Positions 18,537-26,776 of a stretch of 64,000 nt of DNA are shown one piece after another. The position numbers and the translations under genes are program-made. Location: positions 900,653 through 964,652 of the forward strand of contig NZ_JAKNCJ010000001.1 of NCBI RefSeq assembly GCF_023509525.1. Reading direction: 5' to 3'. A model generated the notes under the pieces. The model searched no databases. It saw nothing but the letters and a program-made list of their open reading frames with translations, and had not been told where the DNA came from. The stretch's first letter is position 1. Each line of letters opens with the position of its first letter. The stretch comes from Brachybacterium equifaecis (GTDB taxonomy: Bacteria; Actinomycetota; Actinomycetes; Actinomycetales; Dermabacteraceae).

Positions 18537-19030
18537 TGCGCGGGTGTGCCGGGGCCCTCGGCGAGAGCGGCGAGGCGATCGAGAGAGGCCTGGAGGTTCT
18601 GCGCGGTGGTCGCACGCGCCTTCTCCTCGCGCGCCGGGTCGTGCAGGTCGGACCAGTCGTAGATGTGGGTGACGCGAGTGGACTGCGCGCCGAGGGGCTC
18701 GAGCTTCCAGCCCCACTGGTGGCCGGGCTCGGAGGCGCCCTGCGGGGCGGGCCGCCAGGCGATGCGCCGGCCCTCCTCGAAGTCGACCACCCGGTTCTCC
18801 CGCACGGAGCCCTTGGTGAGCGTCATCGTGAAGACGTCCCCGGCCGCGCGCACGCGCTGGCCGTGATCGGCGGCGCCGAGGTTGTCGTTGCCGTCCCACT
18901 CGACCTGCCGGGCCGGATCGGCGATCAGCTCGAAGATCTCTGCGGCCGGGGCCGCGATCTCCCGGGATGCGGTGACGATGCGCGGGGCAGCGCCCTCGGA
19001 GGCAAGCTGCGGTGCGTCGGAAGTGCTCAT
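18533..19030 (-). CDS. SRPBCC-family (polyketide cyclase/START-like) protein
   Basis: A 165-residue protein. The sequence AAPAAEIFELIADPARQVEW is the first helix of the SRPBCC fold, and WKLEPLGAQSTRVTHIYDWS is the last beta-strand region with the long C-terminal helix following. The fold binds hydrophobic ligands in a deep cavity; most bacterial members have no assigned role. It precedes the acyltransferase gene with a 4-bp overlap, so the two are probably one operon. Confidence 0.75.
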   Translation of the reverse strand: MSTSDAPQLASEGAAPRIVTASREIAAPAAEIFELIADPARQVEWDGNDNLGAADHGQRVRAAGDVFTMTLTKGSVRENRVVDFEEGRRIAWRPAPQGASEPGHQWGWKLEPLGAQSTRVTHIYDWSDLHDPAREEKARATTAQNLQASLDRLAALAEGPGTPAQ

Positions 19031-19145
19031 AGAGGCATTGTGCCCCGGCGGGGGCGGCCCGCAGGGCGGGTGTGGAGAAACTGCGGCATGCACGGGCAGG
19101 GGCACGGGCGCAGCCGCTGCCCCGGCCAGCCGGTACCCTCGCCTG

Positions 19146-20666
19146 GTGCTCCTGCGACAGTTCCGCCGCCCCGGCTCCCCCGCGCTGCACGATGCGCGCC
19201 TGAGAGCAGGCCGCATCGCCGAGGTCGCCCCGCACCTCGCCGCGCACGCGGGCGAGGAGATCCTCGACGCCGGCGGCGCCGTCGCGATCCCGGGACTCTG
19301 GGACCAGCACGTGCACGTCGGCCAGGCCGCCCAGGGCGCCTCCCGCCTCGACACCAGCGCGATGACCAGCGTCGATGCCCTGCTCGCAGCAGTGCGCGCG
19401 GAGCTCGCCGCCCGGCCCGCCGCCGCCGAAGGCGAGACGCTCGTCGGCTTCGGGCACCGGCTCGTCGACCTCGAGGGAGCGCCGACGGTCGCAGCCCTCG
19501 ATGCGGCCTCCCGCGCGCCGGGCGGCGCTGCGGTGCCGGTGGTGCTGATCGGCGGGGACGCCCATCACGCCTGGATGAGCTCGGCCGCCCTCGCCGCCCT
19601 CGGCCTGCCCGCGCGCACAGGGATCGTCGCGGAGGACGAGTGGTTCGATGCCGCCTTCCACCTCGAGGACCTGCCGGGCGTCGCCGCCCGCCTCGAATCC
19701 GGGGTGGTGCGCCTGCAGGAGGACGCGCTCTCGCGCGGCATCGTGGGCCTGACGGACATGGAGTGGTCCGAGAACTGGCGCCTCTGGGAGCGCCGCCTCC
19801 CCCGGCTGCGGGTTCGCACCGCGACCTACCTCTCGCACCTGGAGACCGCCCCCGGGCCGACGGGCACCCCCATCGGCACCTCGGGGCTCGTGACGATGGG
19901 CCCGCTGAAGATCATCGCCGACGGCTCCCTCGGATCGCGCTCCGCGTTCTGCCGCCACGCCTACGCCGGCGCCGCCGCGAGCAGCATCAGCGCAGGCCAC
20001 GGCATTCTCAGCATCGACCCTGACGCCCTGCGCACCGCCATCGCGCGCGCCGAGGAGCGGGGGCTCGAAGCGGCGGTCCACGCGATCGGCGACGCCGCGG
20101 CCCGCATCGTGCTCGACGCCTTCGCCGCCCTCCCGCCGCGCGCGGGCCGGCGCATCGAGCACGCGCAGCTGCTCACCGATGAGGACATCGCCGGGATGGC
20201 CCGTCTCGGCATCGCCGCCTCCGTGCAGCCCGCGCACCTGCTGGATGACCGCGACGCCTCCGTCGAGCTGTGGCCGGGCACGTTCGAGGAGTCGTTCCGC
20301 TTCCGCGACCTGCTGCGCGCCGGGGTGCCGCTGCTGATGGGGTCCGACGCGCCCGTCGCGCCCATCGACCCGTGGCTCGCGATGGCGGCCGCCGTGCACC
20401 GCAGCGCCGACGCCCGCCAGGCCTGGCTGCCCGCTCAGCAGCTCCAGCCGCTCGAGGCGCTCATGGCCTCCGTCGACGGGGCGCCGCTGCTCGAGGCGGG
20501 CGCGACCTCGGACGTCGTCCTGCTCTCCGATGACCCGTTCGCAGCGGTGCCGACGACGCCGGACGGACTGATGGACGAGCACGCCGCCCGCGAGTCCGCC
20601 GCCCGGCTGCGGGAGGTGCGACCGCTCGCGACGATCCTCGCCGGGCAGGTCGCGTTCTCGCGGTAG
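19146..20666 (+). CDS. Amidohydrolase-family metallohydrolase (YtcJ-like)
   Basis: A 506-residue protein of the Amidohydro_3/YtcJ group. Metal-binding motifs in order: HVHVG (His55 and His57 from the GTG start), a conserved lysine-containing MGPLKIIADGSLGSRSA, VHAIGDAA, RIEHAQLL and GSDAPVAPIDPW with the catalytic Asp. These enzymes hydrolyse amide, urea or N-acyl bonds; the natural substrate is unknown. Starts further upstream in the same frame would overlap the divergent SRPBCC gene. The GTG at 19146 lies right before the first conserved strand and looks leaderless, since no ribosome-binding site precedes it. Confidence 0.8.
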   Translation: MLLRQFRRPGSPALHDARLRAGRIAEVAPHLAAHAGEEILDAGGAVAIPGLWDQHVHVGQAAQGASRLDTSAMTSVDALLAAVRAELAARPAAAEGETLVGFGHRLVDLEGAPTVAALDAASRAPGGAAVPVVLIGGDAHHAWMSSAALAALGLPARTGIVAEDEWFDAAFHLEDLPGVAARLESGVVRLQEDALSRGIVGLTDMEWSENWRLWERRLPRLRVRTATYLSHLETAPGPTGTPIGTSGLVTMGPLKIIADGSLGSRSAFCRHAYAGAAASSISAGHGILSIDPDALRTAIARAEERGLEAAVHAIGDAAARIVLDAFAALPPRAGRRIEHAQLLTDEDIAGMARLGIAASVQPAHLLDDRDASVELWPGTFEESFRFRDLLRAGVPLLMGSDAPVAPIDPWLAMAAAVHRSADARQAWLPAQQLQPLEALMASVDGAPLLEAGATSDVVLLSDDPFAAVPTTPDGLMDEHAARESAARLREVRPLATILAGQVAFSR

Positions 20667-20676
20667 GAGGCCCGTC

Positions 20677-20771
20677 GGCCCTCAGCTCGCGAGCCCGCCG
20701 GGCGGCCCTCAGCTCGCGAGCCCGCCGGGCGGCCCTCAGCTCGCGAGCCCGCGGGGCGGCCCTCAGCTCGC
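20677..20771. repeat. 27-bp tandem repeat, about 3.5 copies
   Basis: Units at 20677-20703, 20704-20730 and 20731-20757 are near identical; each begins GGCCCTCAGCTCGCGAGCCC, and only one base differs in the third. A partial copy at 20758-20771 runs into the 3' end of the SIMPL gene, whose TGA (20763-20765) lies inside this partial unit. Each upstream unit therefore carries a copy of the gene's last codons and stop. It fills the gap between the convergent amidohydrolase and SIMPL genes. Confidence 0.85.
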
Positions 20772-21464
20772 CTCGAACCTCGCGTGGATCCGCACCGCGA
20801 CCTCGATGTCCTCCGGGGTGACGTCGACGCCCTGGCCGGAGTCAGCCGCGCTGAACATCTTCGCGCGGCCGGCTGCGCCCGCCTCAGCGCCCCACGAGCC
20901 GGCGCCCCACGACCCGGCCGGGGCCCCCGCATCGCCGAGCAGTCCGGCGTCGGCCGCTTCCGTCATCGTGAGGTGCGCGAAGCCCGCCGCCTCGGCGATC
21001 ACGCGGGCCCGAGCGGTCGCATCCTGCACCGCCCCGGCCAGCACCTCCGCCTCGGCCTCCCGCTGGTGGGACGGGGCGAGGGACCAGGTGACGCTCTGGG
21101 CCTCGATACCCTCGCGGCCGCCCCAGCGGGCGATGAGATCGGTGAGGGCACGGTGCTCGCGGAACGTCAGGCGCAGCGTCGCGCTGGCGGCGCAGCGGGG
21201 CTGCTCCGCCTCCCCTTCCGGGGTCCAGGGCCGCCAGGAGCGGGTGGCGATAGGGAGGATCGCGTGCGCGGCGAGCGGGGATCGGGAGCCGTCGGCCCCG
21301 GGAGCGGCGAGCTGCTCGATATCTGCCTGCAGCTCGTGCAGGAGGGTGCTCGTGCGCTCCAGCGACTCGGCGGCCGAGCCGCTCTCGGTGCTGACGAGGA
21401 GGGTGAGATCCGCGAGCTCGGGCGGTAGGTGCCGCGAGGCGTCTCCGGTGACAGTGATGCGCAT
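20763..21464 (-). CDS. SIMPL-domain protein (DUF541)
   Basis: A 233-residue protein that begins with the characteristic strand MRITVTGDASRHLPPELADL and keeps the SIMPL pattern: a long helix of paired residues, then QSVTWSLAPSHQREAEAEVL and VIAEAAGFAHLTMTEAAD. DUF541 proteins are often exported; here no signal peptide is visible, as in other actinobacterial cytoplasmic members. Function unknown. The 3' end has been duplicated into the adjacent tandem repeat. Confidence 0.75.
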   Translation of the reverse strand: MRITVTGDASRHLPPELADLTLLVSTESGSAAESLERTSTLLHELQADIEQLAAPGADGSRSPLAAHAILPIATRSWRPWTPEGEAEQPRCAASATLRLTFREHRALTDLIARWGGREGIEAQSVTWSLAPSHQREAEAEVLAGAVQDATARARVIAEAAGFAHLTMTEAADAGLLGDAGAPAGSWGAGSWGAEAGAAGRAKMFSAADSGQGVDVTPEDIEVAVRIHARFEAS

Positions 21465-21517
21465 GGCGGCAGGGTAGCCCCGCCAGATGGGCCAGCCCGC
21501 CAGGCGGCGGAGCTCCC

Positions 21518-21874
21518 TCAGCCGCGTGCGACGTGGAGCGCCTGGGCGATCAGCACGGCCTGCAGAGGCAGGCGGCCGTACGCGATCGACCGGTGCAGGG
21601 CGCTGCGGTCCGACCAATCGGCCGCCATCTGCAGGTTCGCCGGGAACACCGCGACGAAGAGCGCCGCTGCCGCCGCTCCCCCGAGGCGGCGGGTCGCAGG
21701 AACAGCCAGCAGACCGGCGATGCCCAGCTCCGCCGCGCCCGAGGCGAGCGTGTAGACGCGCGCATCGCCCGGCAGCGCGCGCGGGACGATCGAGTCGAAG
21801 GGCGCGGGCCGAGCGAAGTGAAGCGCTCCGGCGCCTGCGAGCAGAGCGCTGAGGGCAATTGCGGTGCGAGACAT
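21518..21874 (-). CDS. DoxX-like small membrane protein
   Basis: A 118-residue protein with four hydrophobic segments, at about residues 3-20, 42-60, 65-82 and 100-115. The loop HFARPAPFDSIVPRALPGDA and the following GAAELGIAGLLAVP helix match short DoxX-like proteins. Function unknown. It lies 53 bp upstream of the SIMPL gene on the same strand. Confidence 0.65.
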   Translation of the reverse strand: MSRTAIALSALLAGAGALHFARPAPFDSIVPRALPGDARVYTLASGAAELGIAGLLAVPATRRLGGAAAAALFVAVFPANLQMAADWSDRSALHRSIAYGRLPLQAVLIAQALHVARG

Positions 21875-22172
21875 CCCGCCACGCTACGCGGCGGCCCTGG
21901 GCACCGGGCCGCGGGCCGCAGGCCGCAGGCCGCAGGCGCGCCCTACCCCGCCCGTCCCGCCCCGCCTGTCCCGCCTCGCCTGTCCCGCCTCGCCTGTCCC
22001 GCCTCGCCCGGCCCCGCCCGGCCCCGCCCCGTCCCGCGTGGATTGCGACCCACGTGGGTACCTTTCGCGCGTCGCAAAGGTACCTGAGCGGGCCGCAGCG
22101 GCATCCAACCGCCGCAAAGGTACCTGAGCGGGCCCAAAGGCGTCGGCCCCTCTGGAAAGGTGCCTCGGCGGT
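21875..22172. repeat. Gene-free gap with GC-rich tandem repeats and KpnI-type palindromic repeats
   Basis: This 298-bp gap holds no credible gene. From 21913 the unit GGCCGCA repeats, and from about 21950 to 22034 CCTGTCCCGCCTCG-like 14-bp units repeat three to four times. At 22057-22084 an inverted repeat GGTACCTTT...AAAGGTACC forms a hairpin. The 21-bp segment beginning GCAAAGGTACCTGAGCGGG occurs exactly at 22074-22094 and again at 22114-22134, with a degenerate third copy near 22154. The palindromic part looks like an intergenic repeat family; the rest resembles replication-slippage repeats. Confidence 0.7.
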
Positions 22173-22691
22173 TCACCGCGGCGCGGCGCCGCCGTTCCTG
22201 GACCCCAGGATCCGACGTAGCCGGGCCAGCAGCCCGCGCCGCTCGTCGTGCGGTCCTGGCTCGTCGCGCGGTCCTGCGCCCGGATCCGCCGCGCCTCCTG
22301 CCGCCGCCCCCTCCTCCGCCTGGATCTCCCGCCATCGCGCGACCGCGTCCTCCGGATCGAGGACGGGAGCGAGGAGGCGGGCGAAGGGGGTCGCGGCGCG
22401 GTCCTCGAGCACGCGGGCAGTGAAGTCCTCGGCGTACTCCCGCACCGCGCTCTCGTCGCGCAGCACGCGCAGGGTCTCCTCGAGGCCCTCCCGCTCCCGG
22501 CGCAGCAGGATCACGGGCGGCAGCAGCGCGTCGCGGTCGACGTCCTCCCCCTCGAGGCGGCCCTTGATCCACCAGTCGGGGTCGTGGTGATCGGGGAGGT
22601 CCAGCGGCTTGCCTGCACCCGGGAGGTCCTCGAAGTCGCCGCGGGCGATGGCCTCGTCCACCGCGCTCTCGACCCAGCGCCTGTCCCTCAT
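22173..22691 (-). CDS. DUF1992 protein (DnaJ-homologue subfamily C member 28-like)
   Basis: A 172-residue protein. Its first 70 residues carry the DUF1992 signature: WVESAVDEAIARGDFEDLPG, then GKPLDL and DPDWWIKGRL. The remainder is a charged helical region and a Gly/Ala/Pro-rich tail. Family members are called DnaJ-like but lack the HPD motif, and their role is unknown. The start codon lies within a row of near-identical ATGAGGGA units; the ATG at 22691 is preceded by GGGAGGG and fits the family best. Confidence 0.75.
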   Translation of the reverse strand: MRDRRWVESAVDEAIARGDFEDLPGAGKPLDLPDHHDPDWWIKGRLEGEDVDRDALLPPVILLRREREGLEETLRVLRDESAVREYAEDFTARVLEDRAATPFARLLAPVLDPEDAVARWREIQAEEGAAAGGAADPGAGPRDEPGPHDERRGLLARLRRILGSRNGGAAPR

Positions 22692-22741
22692 CGGCCCTCC
22701 CTCATCGGCTATCCCTCATCGTCTCTCCCCTCATCGGCTCA
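22684..22741. repeat. Short tandem repeat, about four 14-17 bp units (TCCCTCATCGGC core)
   Basis: The core CCCTCATCGG recurs four times between the YdcF stop and the start of the DUF1992 gene. On the coding strand each unit reads CCGATGAGGGA and so offers an ATG with a purine-rich stretch, one of which is the gene's real start. Confidence 0.6.
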
Positions 22742-23458
22742 CCCTCTGCGCGCCGGCCCGGCCCGACCCAGCCCGGCCCGGCCCGCGCGCCGCGAGGGGA
22801 TCTGACCGTCCCTGCGCGCGCGGCGCAGCCCTTCGAGGCCGACGACCGCCTCGGCCGGCTTCCACAGCATCCGCTCCCCGAAGCGATGGTTCGCGGCAGG
22901 GGCGAGGCGCGCGGCGAGATCCGGTCGCTGCGCCTGCAGGAACGCGCGGGCGCGCTCGGCGTGCAGGGGGCTCGAGGCGATGACGATCCGCTGGGCGTCC
23001 TCCACCAGCGGGATGATCTGTTCGATGTTCTCCCAGGTGGTGCGGCTGCGGCCCTCGATGAGCAGCGGTCCCTCCCATCCGAGGACCGCGCGGGCGTGGC
23101 GGGCGAGGAGCTGGGCCTCCGCGCTCGCGCCGCTGACCGCGCCGCCGCTCGCGATGAGGGTGGTCTGCGCGCCCGGCGTCATCGAGCGCAGAGCGATCCG
23201 CAGCCGCCAGCGGTTCACACCGTTCAGCACCTCGCCGCGGTTGCCGTACCCGAGCACTACGACGCTCTCGCGCAGGGGCGGCGCTCCCGGCCCCGCATCC
23301 CGGGCCGCGCCGTCGGCCCTGGCGGAGTCCTCGCGCCGGGCCCGGCGAGCCGCCCGCCAGGAGATCGCCTCGGCTCCCGCGATGACCGCAGCGAGCGCCG
23401 CAGCGAGCGCCGCCGCCAGGACCGGCGCCGCAGAGAGGGAGAGCCGTCGTCCTGCCAC
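22739..23458 (-). CDS. YdcF-family (DUF218) protein
   Basis: A 239-residue protein with one N-terminal membrane helix (about residues 8-30) and the DUF218 fold. VVVLGYGNRGEVLNG gives the first strand and loop, LIASGGAVSGASAEAQLLARH the second, and LLIEGRSRTTWENIEQII and IVIASSPLHAERARAFL the conserved Asn/His sites. Family members act on the outer side of the membrane, possibly on cell-wall precursors. The C-terminus (RAGRAGLGRAGPARRG) is repetitive, like the DNA just after it. It lies 21 bp after tctA and may be the last gene of that operon. Confidence 0.75.
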   Translation of the reverse strand: MAGRRLSLSAAPVLAAALAAALAAVIAGAEAISWRAARRARREDSARADGAARDAGPGAPPLRESVVVLGYGNRGEVLNGVNRWRLRIALRSMTPGAQTTLIASGGAVSGASAEAQLLARHARAVLGWEGPLLIEGRSRTTWENIEQIIPLVEDAQRIVIASSPLHAERARAFLQAQRPDLAARLAPAANHRFGERMLWKPAEAVVGLEGLRRARRDGQIPSRRAGRAGLGRAGPARRG

Positions 23459-23479
23459 GCAGCGAGCCTAGCGCCGACC

Positions 23480-24985
23480 TCAGGCCCGTGCGCCCGCCCT
23501 CCCGGCGAGCTTCGCGCGGATGGTGAGGCCGAGCACGAGCAGCAGCACCACGTACAGGCCGATCGCGATCGGGCTGGAGACGAGCACGCTCGCGTCGCCG
23601 TCGGCGCTCTGCATCGCGTCGCGCAGGCTGTACTCCGCGAGCGGGCCGAGCACCATGCCGATGATCAGCGGTGCCAGCGGGTAGTCGAAGGTGCGCATGA
23701 GGAAGGCGAGCACGCCGATCACGAGCAGCACGATCAGATCCGCGATCGAGGAGCTGGAGGCGTAGATGCCGAGCCCGCAGAACATCGTGATGCCCGCGTA
23801 CAGGTAGGGCTTCGGGATCAGCAGCAGCTTCGCCCAGAGCATCGCGAAGGGCAGGTTGATCGCCAGCAGCACGATCATCGCGACGAAGAAGCTCGCCATC
23901 AGCGCCCACACCAGATCGGGGCGGTTCACGAACAGCAGGGGCCCTGGCTGGAGACCGAACATGCGGAACGCCGCGAGGATCACCGCGGCCGTCGCGGAGA
24001 TCGGCAGGCCCAGCGCCAGCAGGGCGCCCATCGCCATGCCGGTGGTGGAGTTGCCGGCGGCCTCCGGCGCGGCGAGGCCGCGGATCGCGCCGGTGCCGAA
24101 CTGGGGGTCGGGGCGGCGGGAGTCCAGCTTCTTCTCCGCGCCGTAGGCGAGGAACGTCGGGATCTCGGAGCCGCCGGCGGGGATCACGCCGAACGGGAGG
24201 CCGATGGCGGTGCCGCGCAGCCACGCGGGCAGCGCCTCGCGGAACTCCTTCCCGGAGAGCCAGGGCCGGCCCTTCGGGCGCAGCATCTCGCCCTCGTCGG
24301 TCTTCCGGGCGATCACGCCCATGTAGATGACCTCGCCGAGGGCCAGCATGCCCACGGTCACGGTGACGATGGAGATGCCGTCGAACAGCAGCGGGCTGCC
24401 GAGAGTGAAGCGCGGTGCGCCCGAGACGCCGTCGATGCCGATCACCGCGATGGCGAGGCCGAGCACGAGGGCCAGCAGGCCCTTGATCGCGCTGTCGGTC
24501 ACCACCGAGCTGGTGGCGACGAAGGCGAACAGGGCGAGCGCGAAGAACTCCGCGGGGCCGAACTGCGAGGAGAACTCCGCGAGCCATGGGGCGAGGAAGG
24601 TGACGACCACCGAGGCGATCATGCCGCCGATGAACGCGCCGATCGCGGCGGTCGCGAGCGCCTGGGGCGCCCTGCCGTTCTGCGCCATCTTGTAGCCCTC
24701 GAAGGTCGAGGCGATGGAGGAGGCCTGCCCGGGGGTGTTCAGCAGGATCGCCATCGTGGAGTCGCCGAAGAGGCCTCCGAAGTAGATGCCGGAGAACATG
24801 ATGAGCGCGGCGGTCGGCTCGAGAGCGAAGGTGACGGGCAGCAGCAGGGCCACCGCCATCGAGGACCCGAGGCCCGGCATGACGCCGACGGCGGTGCCGA
24901 GGAAGCAGCCGATGACCACCCACAGCAGGTTCTGGATGCTGAGGACGTGCCCGAAGCCGTCGATCAGAGAGGCGAGCGAATCCAT
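23480..24985 (-). CDS. tctA: Tripartite tricarboxylate transporter, large membrane subunit TctA
   Basis: A 501-residue polytopic membrane protein with the TctA signature segments: GVMPGLGSSMAVALLLPVTF near residue 35, IYFGGLFGDSTMAILLNTPG, and GVIPAGGSEIPTFLAYGAEK. About eleven to twelve hydrophobic segments are present. TctA forms the main channel of TTT importers that take up citrate, tartrate or aromatic acids using a periplasmic-type binding protein. It follows tctB with a 1-bp gap. The substrate cannot be read from the sequence. Confidence 0.9.
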   Translation of the reverse strand: MDSLASLIDGFGHVLSIQNLLWVVIGCFLGTAVGVMPGLGSSMAVALLLPVTFALEPTAALIMFSGIYFGGLFGDSTMAILLNTPGQASSIASTFEGYKMAQNGRAPQALATAAIGAFIGGMIASVVVTFLAPWLAEFSSQFGPAEFFALALFAFVATSSVVTDSAIKGLLALVLGLAIAVIGIDGVSGAPRFTLGSPLLFDGISIVTVTVGMLALGEVIYMGVIARKTDEGEMLRPKGRPWLSGKEFREALPAWLRGTAIGLPFGVIPAGGSEIPTFLAYGAEKKLDSRRPDPQFGTGAIRGLAAPEAAGNSTTGMAMGALLALGLPISATAAVILAAFRMFGLQPGPLLFVNRPDLVWALMASFFVAMIVLLAINLPFAMLWAKLLLIPKPYLYAGITMFCGLGIYASSSSIADLIVLLVIGVLAFLMRTFDYPLAPLIIGMVLGPLAEYSLRDAMQSADGDASVLVSSPIAIGLYVVLLLVLGLTIRAKLAGRAGARA

Positions 24986-24986
24986 G

Positions 24987-25559
24987 TCAGAACCCCCATC
25001 CGAGAATGCCCGAGGGGAGGCTCAGGCCGAGCAGCATGTCGAAGCCGATGTAGGCGATCGAGGAGACCGTCAGCCCGATCACGAGGTCCTTCAGCGGGGT
25101 GCGCGAGCCGAATCCGCGGGCGACGCCCCAGAACAGGAGCGCTGCGGCGATGATCCAGCCGAGGATCTCGAGGGTGACCGCGAAGGCGAGGAAGGATCCG
25201 ATGATCCACAGAAGGGAGGGCACGTCCATCCGGCTGCTGGTCCCGGCCTCGACGACGAGTCCGGACTGACGGCGCTGGTCCTCGTCCTCCCCGAGCTCGA
25301 CGAGGTCCCCGCTGCGCCAGTCGCGCACTGCGGTGATGGTCTGCAGGATCACCAGGATCGTCATGGCGATGACGATGATCAGCGGGAAGAAGCGGGGACC
25401 GGGGAACGCGGCATTGCCGGGGACGGTCATCGTGACCAGCCCGTAGACCAGGTAGATGATGACGGCGACGAGCACGATCGGCATCGTCAGCTCGCGCAGG
25501 AGGTGGATCGGGGCCCGACGGTCCTCGACCTTCCCCAGAGGGGCGAAGCTGCTGCTCAT
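24987..25559 (-). CDS. tctB: Tripartite tricarboxylate transporter, small membrane subunit TctB
   Basis: A 190-residue protein with four hydrophobic segments. The pattern GNAAFPGPRFFPLIIVIAM is the conserved TctB motif, in which P-G-P-R-F-F-P follows the first helix. The cytoplasmic loop between helices 2 and 3 (residues about 70-105) is longer and more charged than usual. Its start overlaps the end of tctC by 4 bp, and tctA follows after 1 bp, so the three genes are translated together. Confidence 0.85.
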   Translation of the reverse strand: MSSSFAPLGKVEDRRAPIHLLRELTMPIVLVAVIIYLVYGLVTMTVPGNAAFPGPRFFPLIIVIAMTILVILQTITAVRDWRSGDLVELGEDEDQRRQSGLVVEAGTSSRMDVPSLLWIIGSFLAFAVTLEILGWIIAAALLFWGVARGFGSRTPLKDLVIGLTVSSIAYIGFDMLLGLSLPSGILGWGF

Positions 25560-26605
25560 GCGTTCATCTCCTCGTAGAGCGCGCGGATGCGGGTCTCCTG
25601 ATCGGCGAGGAACGCGGTGAGCTCATCGCCGGTGATGACGTTCTCGGTCCATGCGTACTTCTCCATCGCGTCGGCCCACTCGGGGGTCGCCACGGTCTCG
25701 AGCACGATCTCGACGAGCTCGTCGACGGTCTCGGGCTCGAGGCCCGCGGGGGCGGAGACCGAGCGCCAGTTCGAGAGGGTGACGTCGTAGCCCTGCTCGA
25801 TCGCGGTCGGCACGTCGAGGCCCTCGATCGGCTCCTTCGCGATCAGGGCGAGGGCGCGCAGGCGGCCCGCCTCGATCTGGTCGCGGGTGTCGGGCAGTCC
25901 GCTCGCGGCGGCCTTGGCGGTGCCGTTCAGCAGCGCGGCGAGCGCTTCGCCGCCGCCGTCGGAGGAGATGTAGTTGACGTCGGCGCCGGTGAGCCCCGCC
26001 TTCACGGCGAGATCGGTGACGACGAGCTGGTCGAAGGAGCCGCCGCCGGTCCACGGCACCGCCCCCGGGTTCGCGGTCCAGTCGGCCACCAGCGCGGCGA
26101 GGTCCTGGTACGGCGAGTTCGCCGGGACGACGATCGCGTCGTACTCCTCCACGAGCACCGCGAGCGGGGTGATGTCGGTGAACTTCGTCTTCGAGTCGAA
26201 CTGGATGGTGCCGGCCATCAGCCCGGTGCCGCCGATCAGCAGCATGTCGGACTGGCCGGAGAGGGTCGCGAAGTTGTTCAGGGCGATCGTGCCGCCGGCG
26301 CCGGGCATGTTCAGCACCTGCGTGTTGTTCACGATCGAGTTCTCGCGCTGCGCCTGCTGCATCTGCCGTGCGACGGCGTCCCATCCGCCGCCCGCGGCCG
26401 CCGGGGCGACGAGCGAAAGGGAGGAGCGCACATCGCTGCCGGAGGAGGCGGAGAGGATGGAGCCCGCGGTCGCAGTGCCGATGGCGCCTGCGGCGACGAG
26501 GGCGCCGAGGACGGTCATCGCCGTGCGGCGGGTGGGCGCGGCGGGCGGATTCGCCGGGGAATCCGGTGAGGGATCCGGCGGGACCGCGGAGGAGGCATGG
26601 GACAT
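25556..26605 (-). CDS. tctC: Tripartite tricarboxylate transporter substrate-binding protein TctC
   Basis: A 349-residue Bug/TctC-type binding protein. The N-terminus has a proline-rich head, then RRTAMTVLGALVAAGAIGTA (about residues 26-45), which is a signal or anchor sequence, possibly Tat-type because of the twin arginine. The mature part shows LVAPAAAGGGWDAVARQMQQ and LNMPGAGGTIALNNF, the conserved P-G-A-G-G-x-I-A ligand loop. There is no lipobox cysteine. First gene of the tctCBA operon. Confidence 0.85.
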   Translation of the reverse strand: MSHASSAVPPDPSPDSPANPPAAPTRRTAMTVLGALVAAGAIGTATAGSILSASSGSDVRSSLSLVAPAAAGGGWDAVARQMQQAQRENSIVNNTQVLNMPGAGGTIALNNFATLSGQSDMLLIGGTGLMAGTIQFDSKTKFTDITPLAVLVEEYDAIVVPANSPYQDLAALVADWTANPGAVPWTGGGSFDQLVVTDLAVKAGLTGADVNYISSDGGGEALAALLNGTAKAAASGLPDTRDQIEAGRLRALALIAKEPIEGLDVPTAIEQGYDVTLSNWRSVSAPAGLEPETVDELVEIVLETVATPEWADAMEKYAWTENVITGDELTAFLADQETRIRALYEEMNA

Positions 26606-26708
26606 GGTCGTCTCCGGGGGCGAGGAGGAGAGAGACGACAGCGGGGGGATGCAGCGCTGAGGCGCGACTGCGATGTCGCTCCGACCTGCGAGGGGCGGGA
26701 AGTGGCCT

Positions 26709-26736
26709 AGGTTACACCACAGACTGCTCCCAGCAA
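26709..26736 (-). promoter_or_regulatory. tctC: Predicted tctC promoter
   Basis: On the minus strand TTGCTG (26736-26731) and TAACCT (26714-26709) are separated by 16 bp. This matches TTGnnn/TAnnnT, the relaxed actinobacterial housekeeping promoter. It would start transcription about 95 bp before the tctC ATG. It is the best pair in the 171-bp gap, but such pairs arise by chance. Confidence 0.3.
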
Positions 26737-26776
26737 GCCATGTCTCAACTCAGACGTCGACGAGACGGGCGGGCCC

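Noticed and set aside
18663..20582. Minus-strand extension of the acyltransferase frame over the amidohydrolase gene
   Set aside because: The acyltransferase proper starts at 18536; the added part overlaps two well-supported genes and is low-complexity.
20677..22171. CRISPR array
   Set aside because: The repeats are directly adjacent 27-bp tandem units or scattered 21-bp copies, without regular unique spacers, and no cas gene is present.
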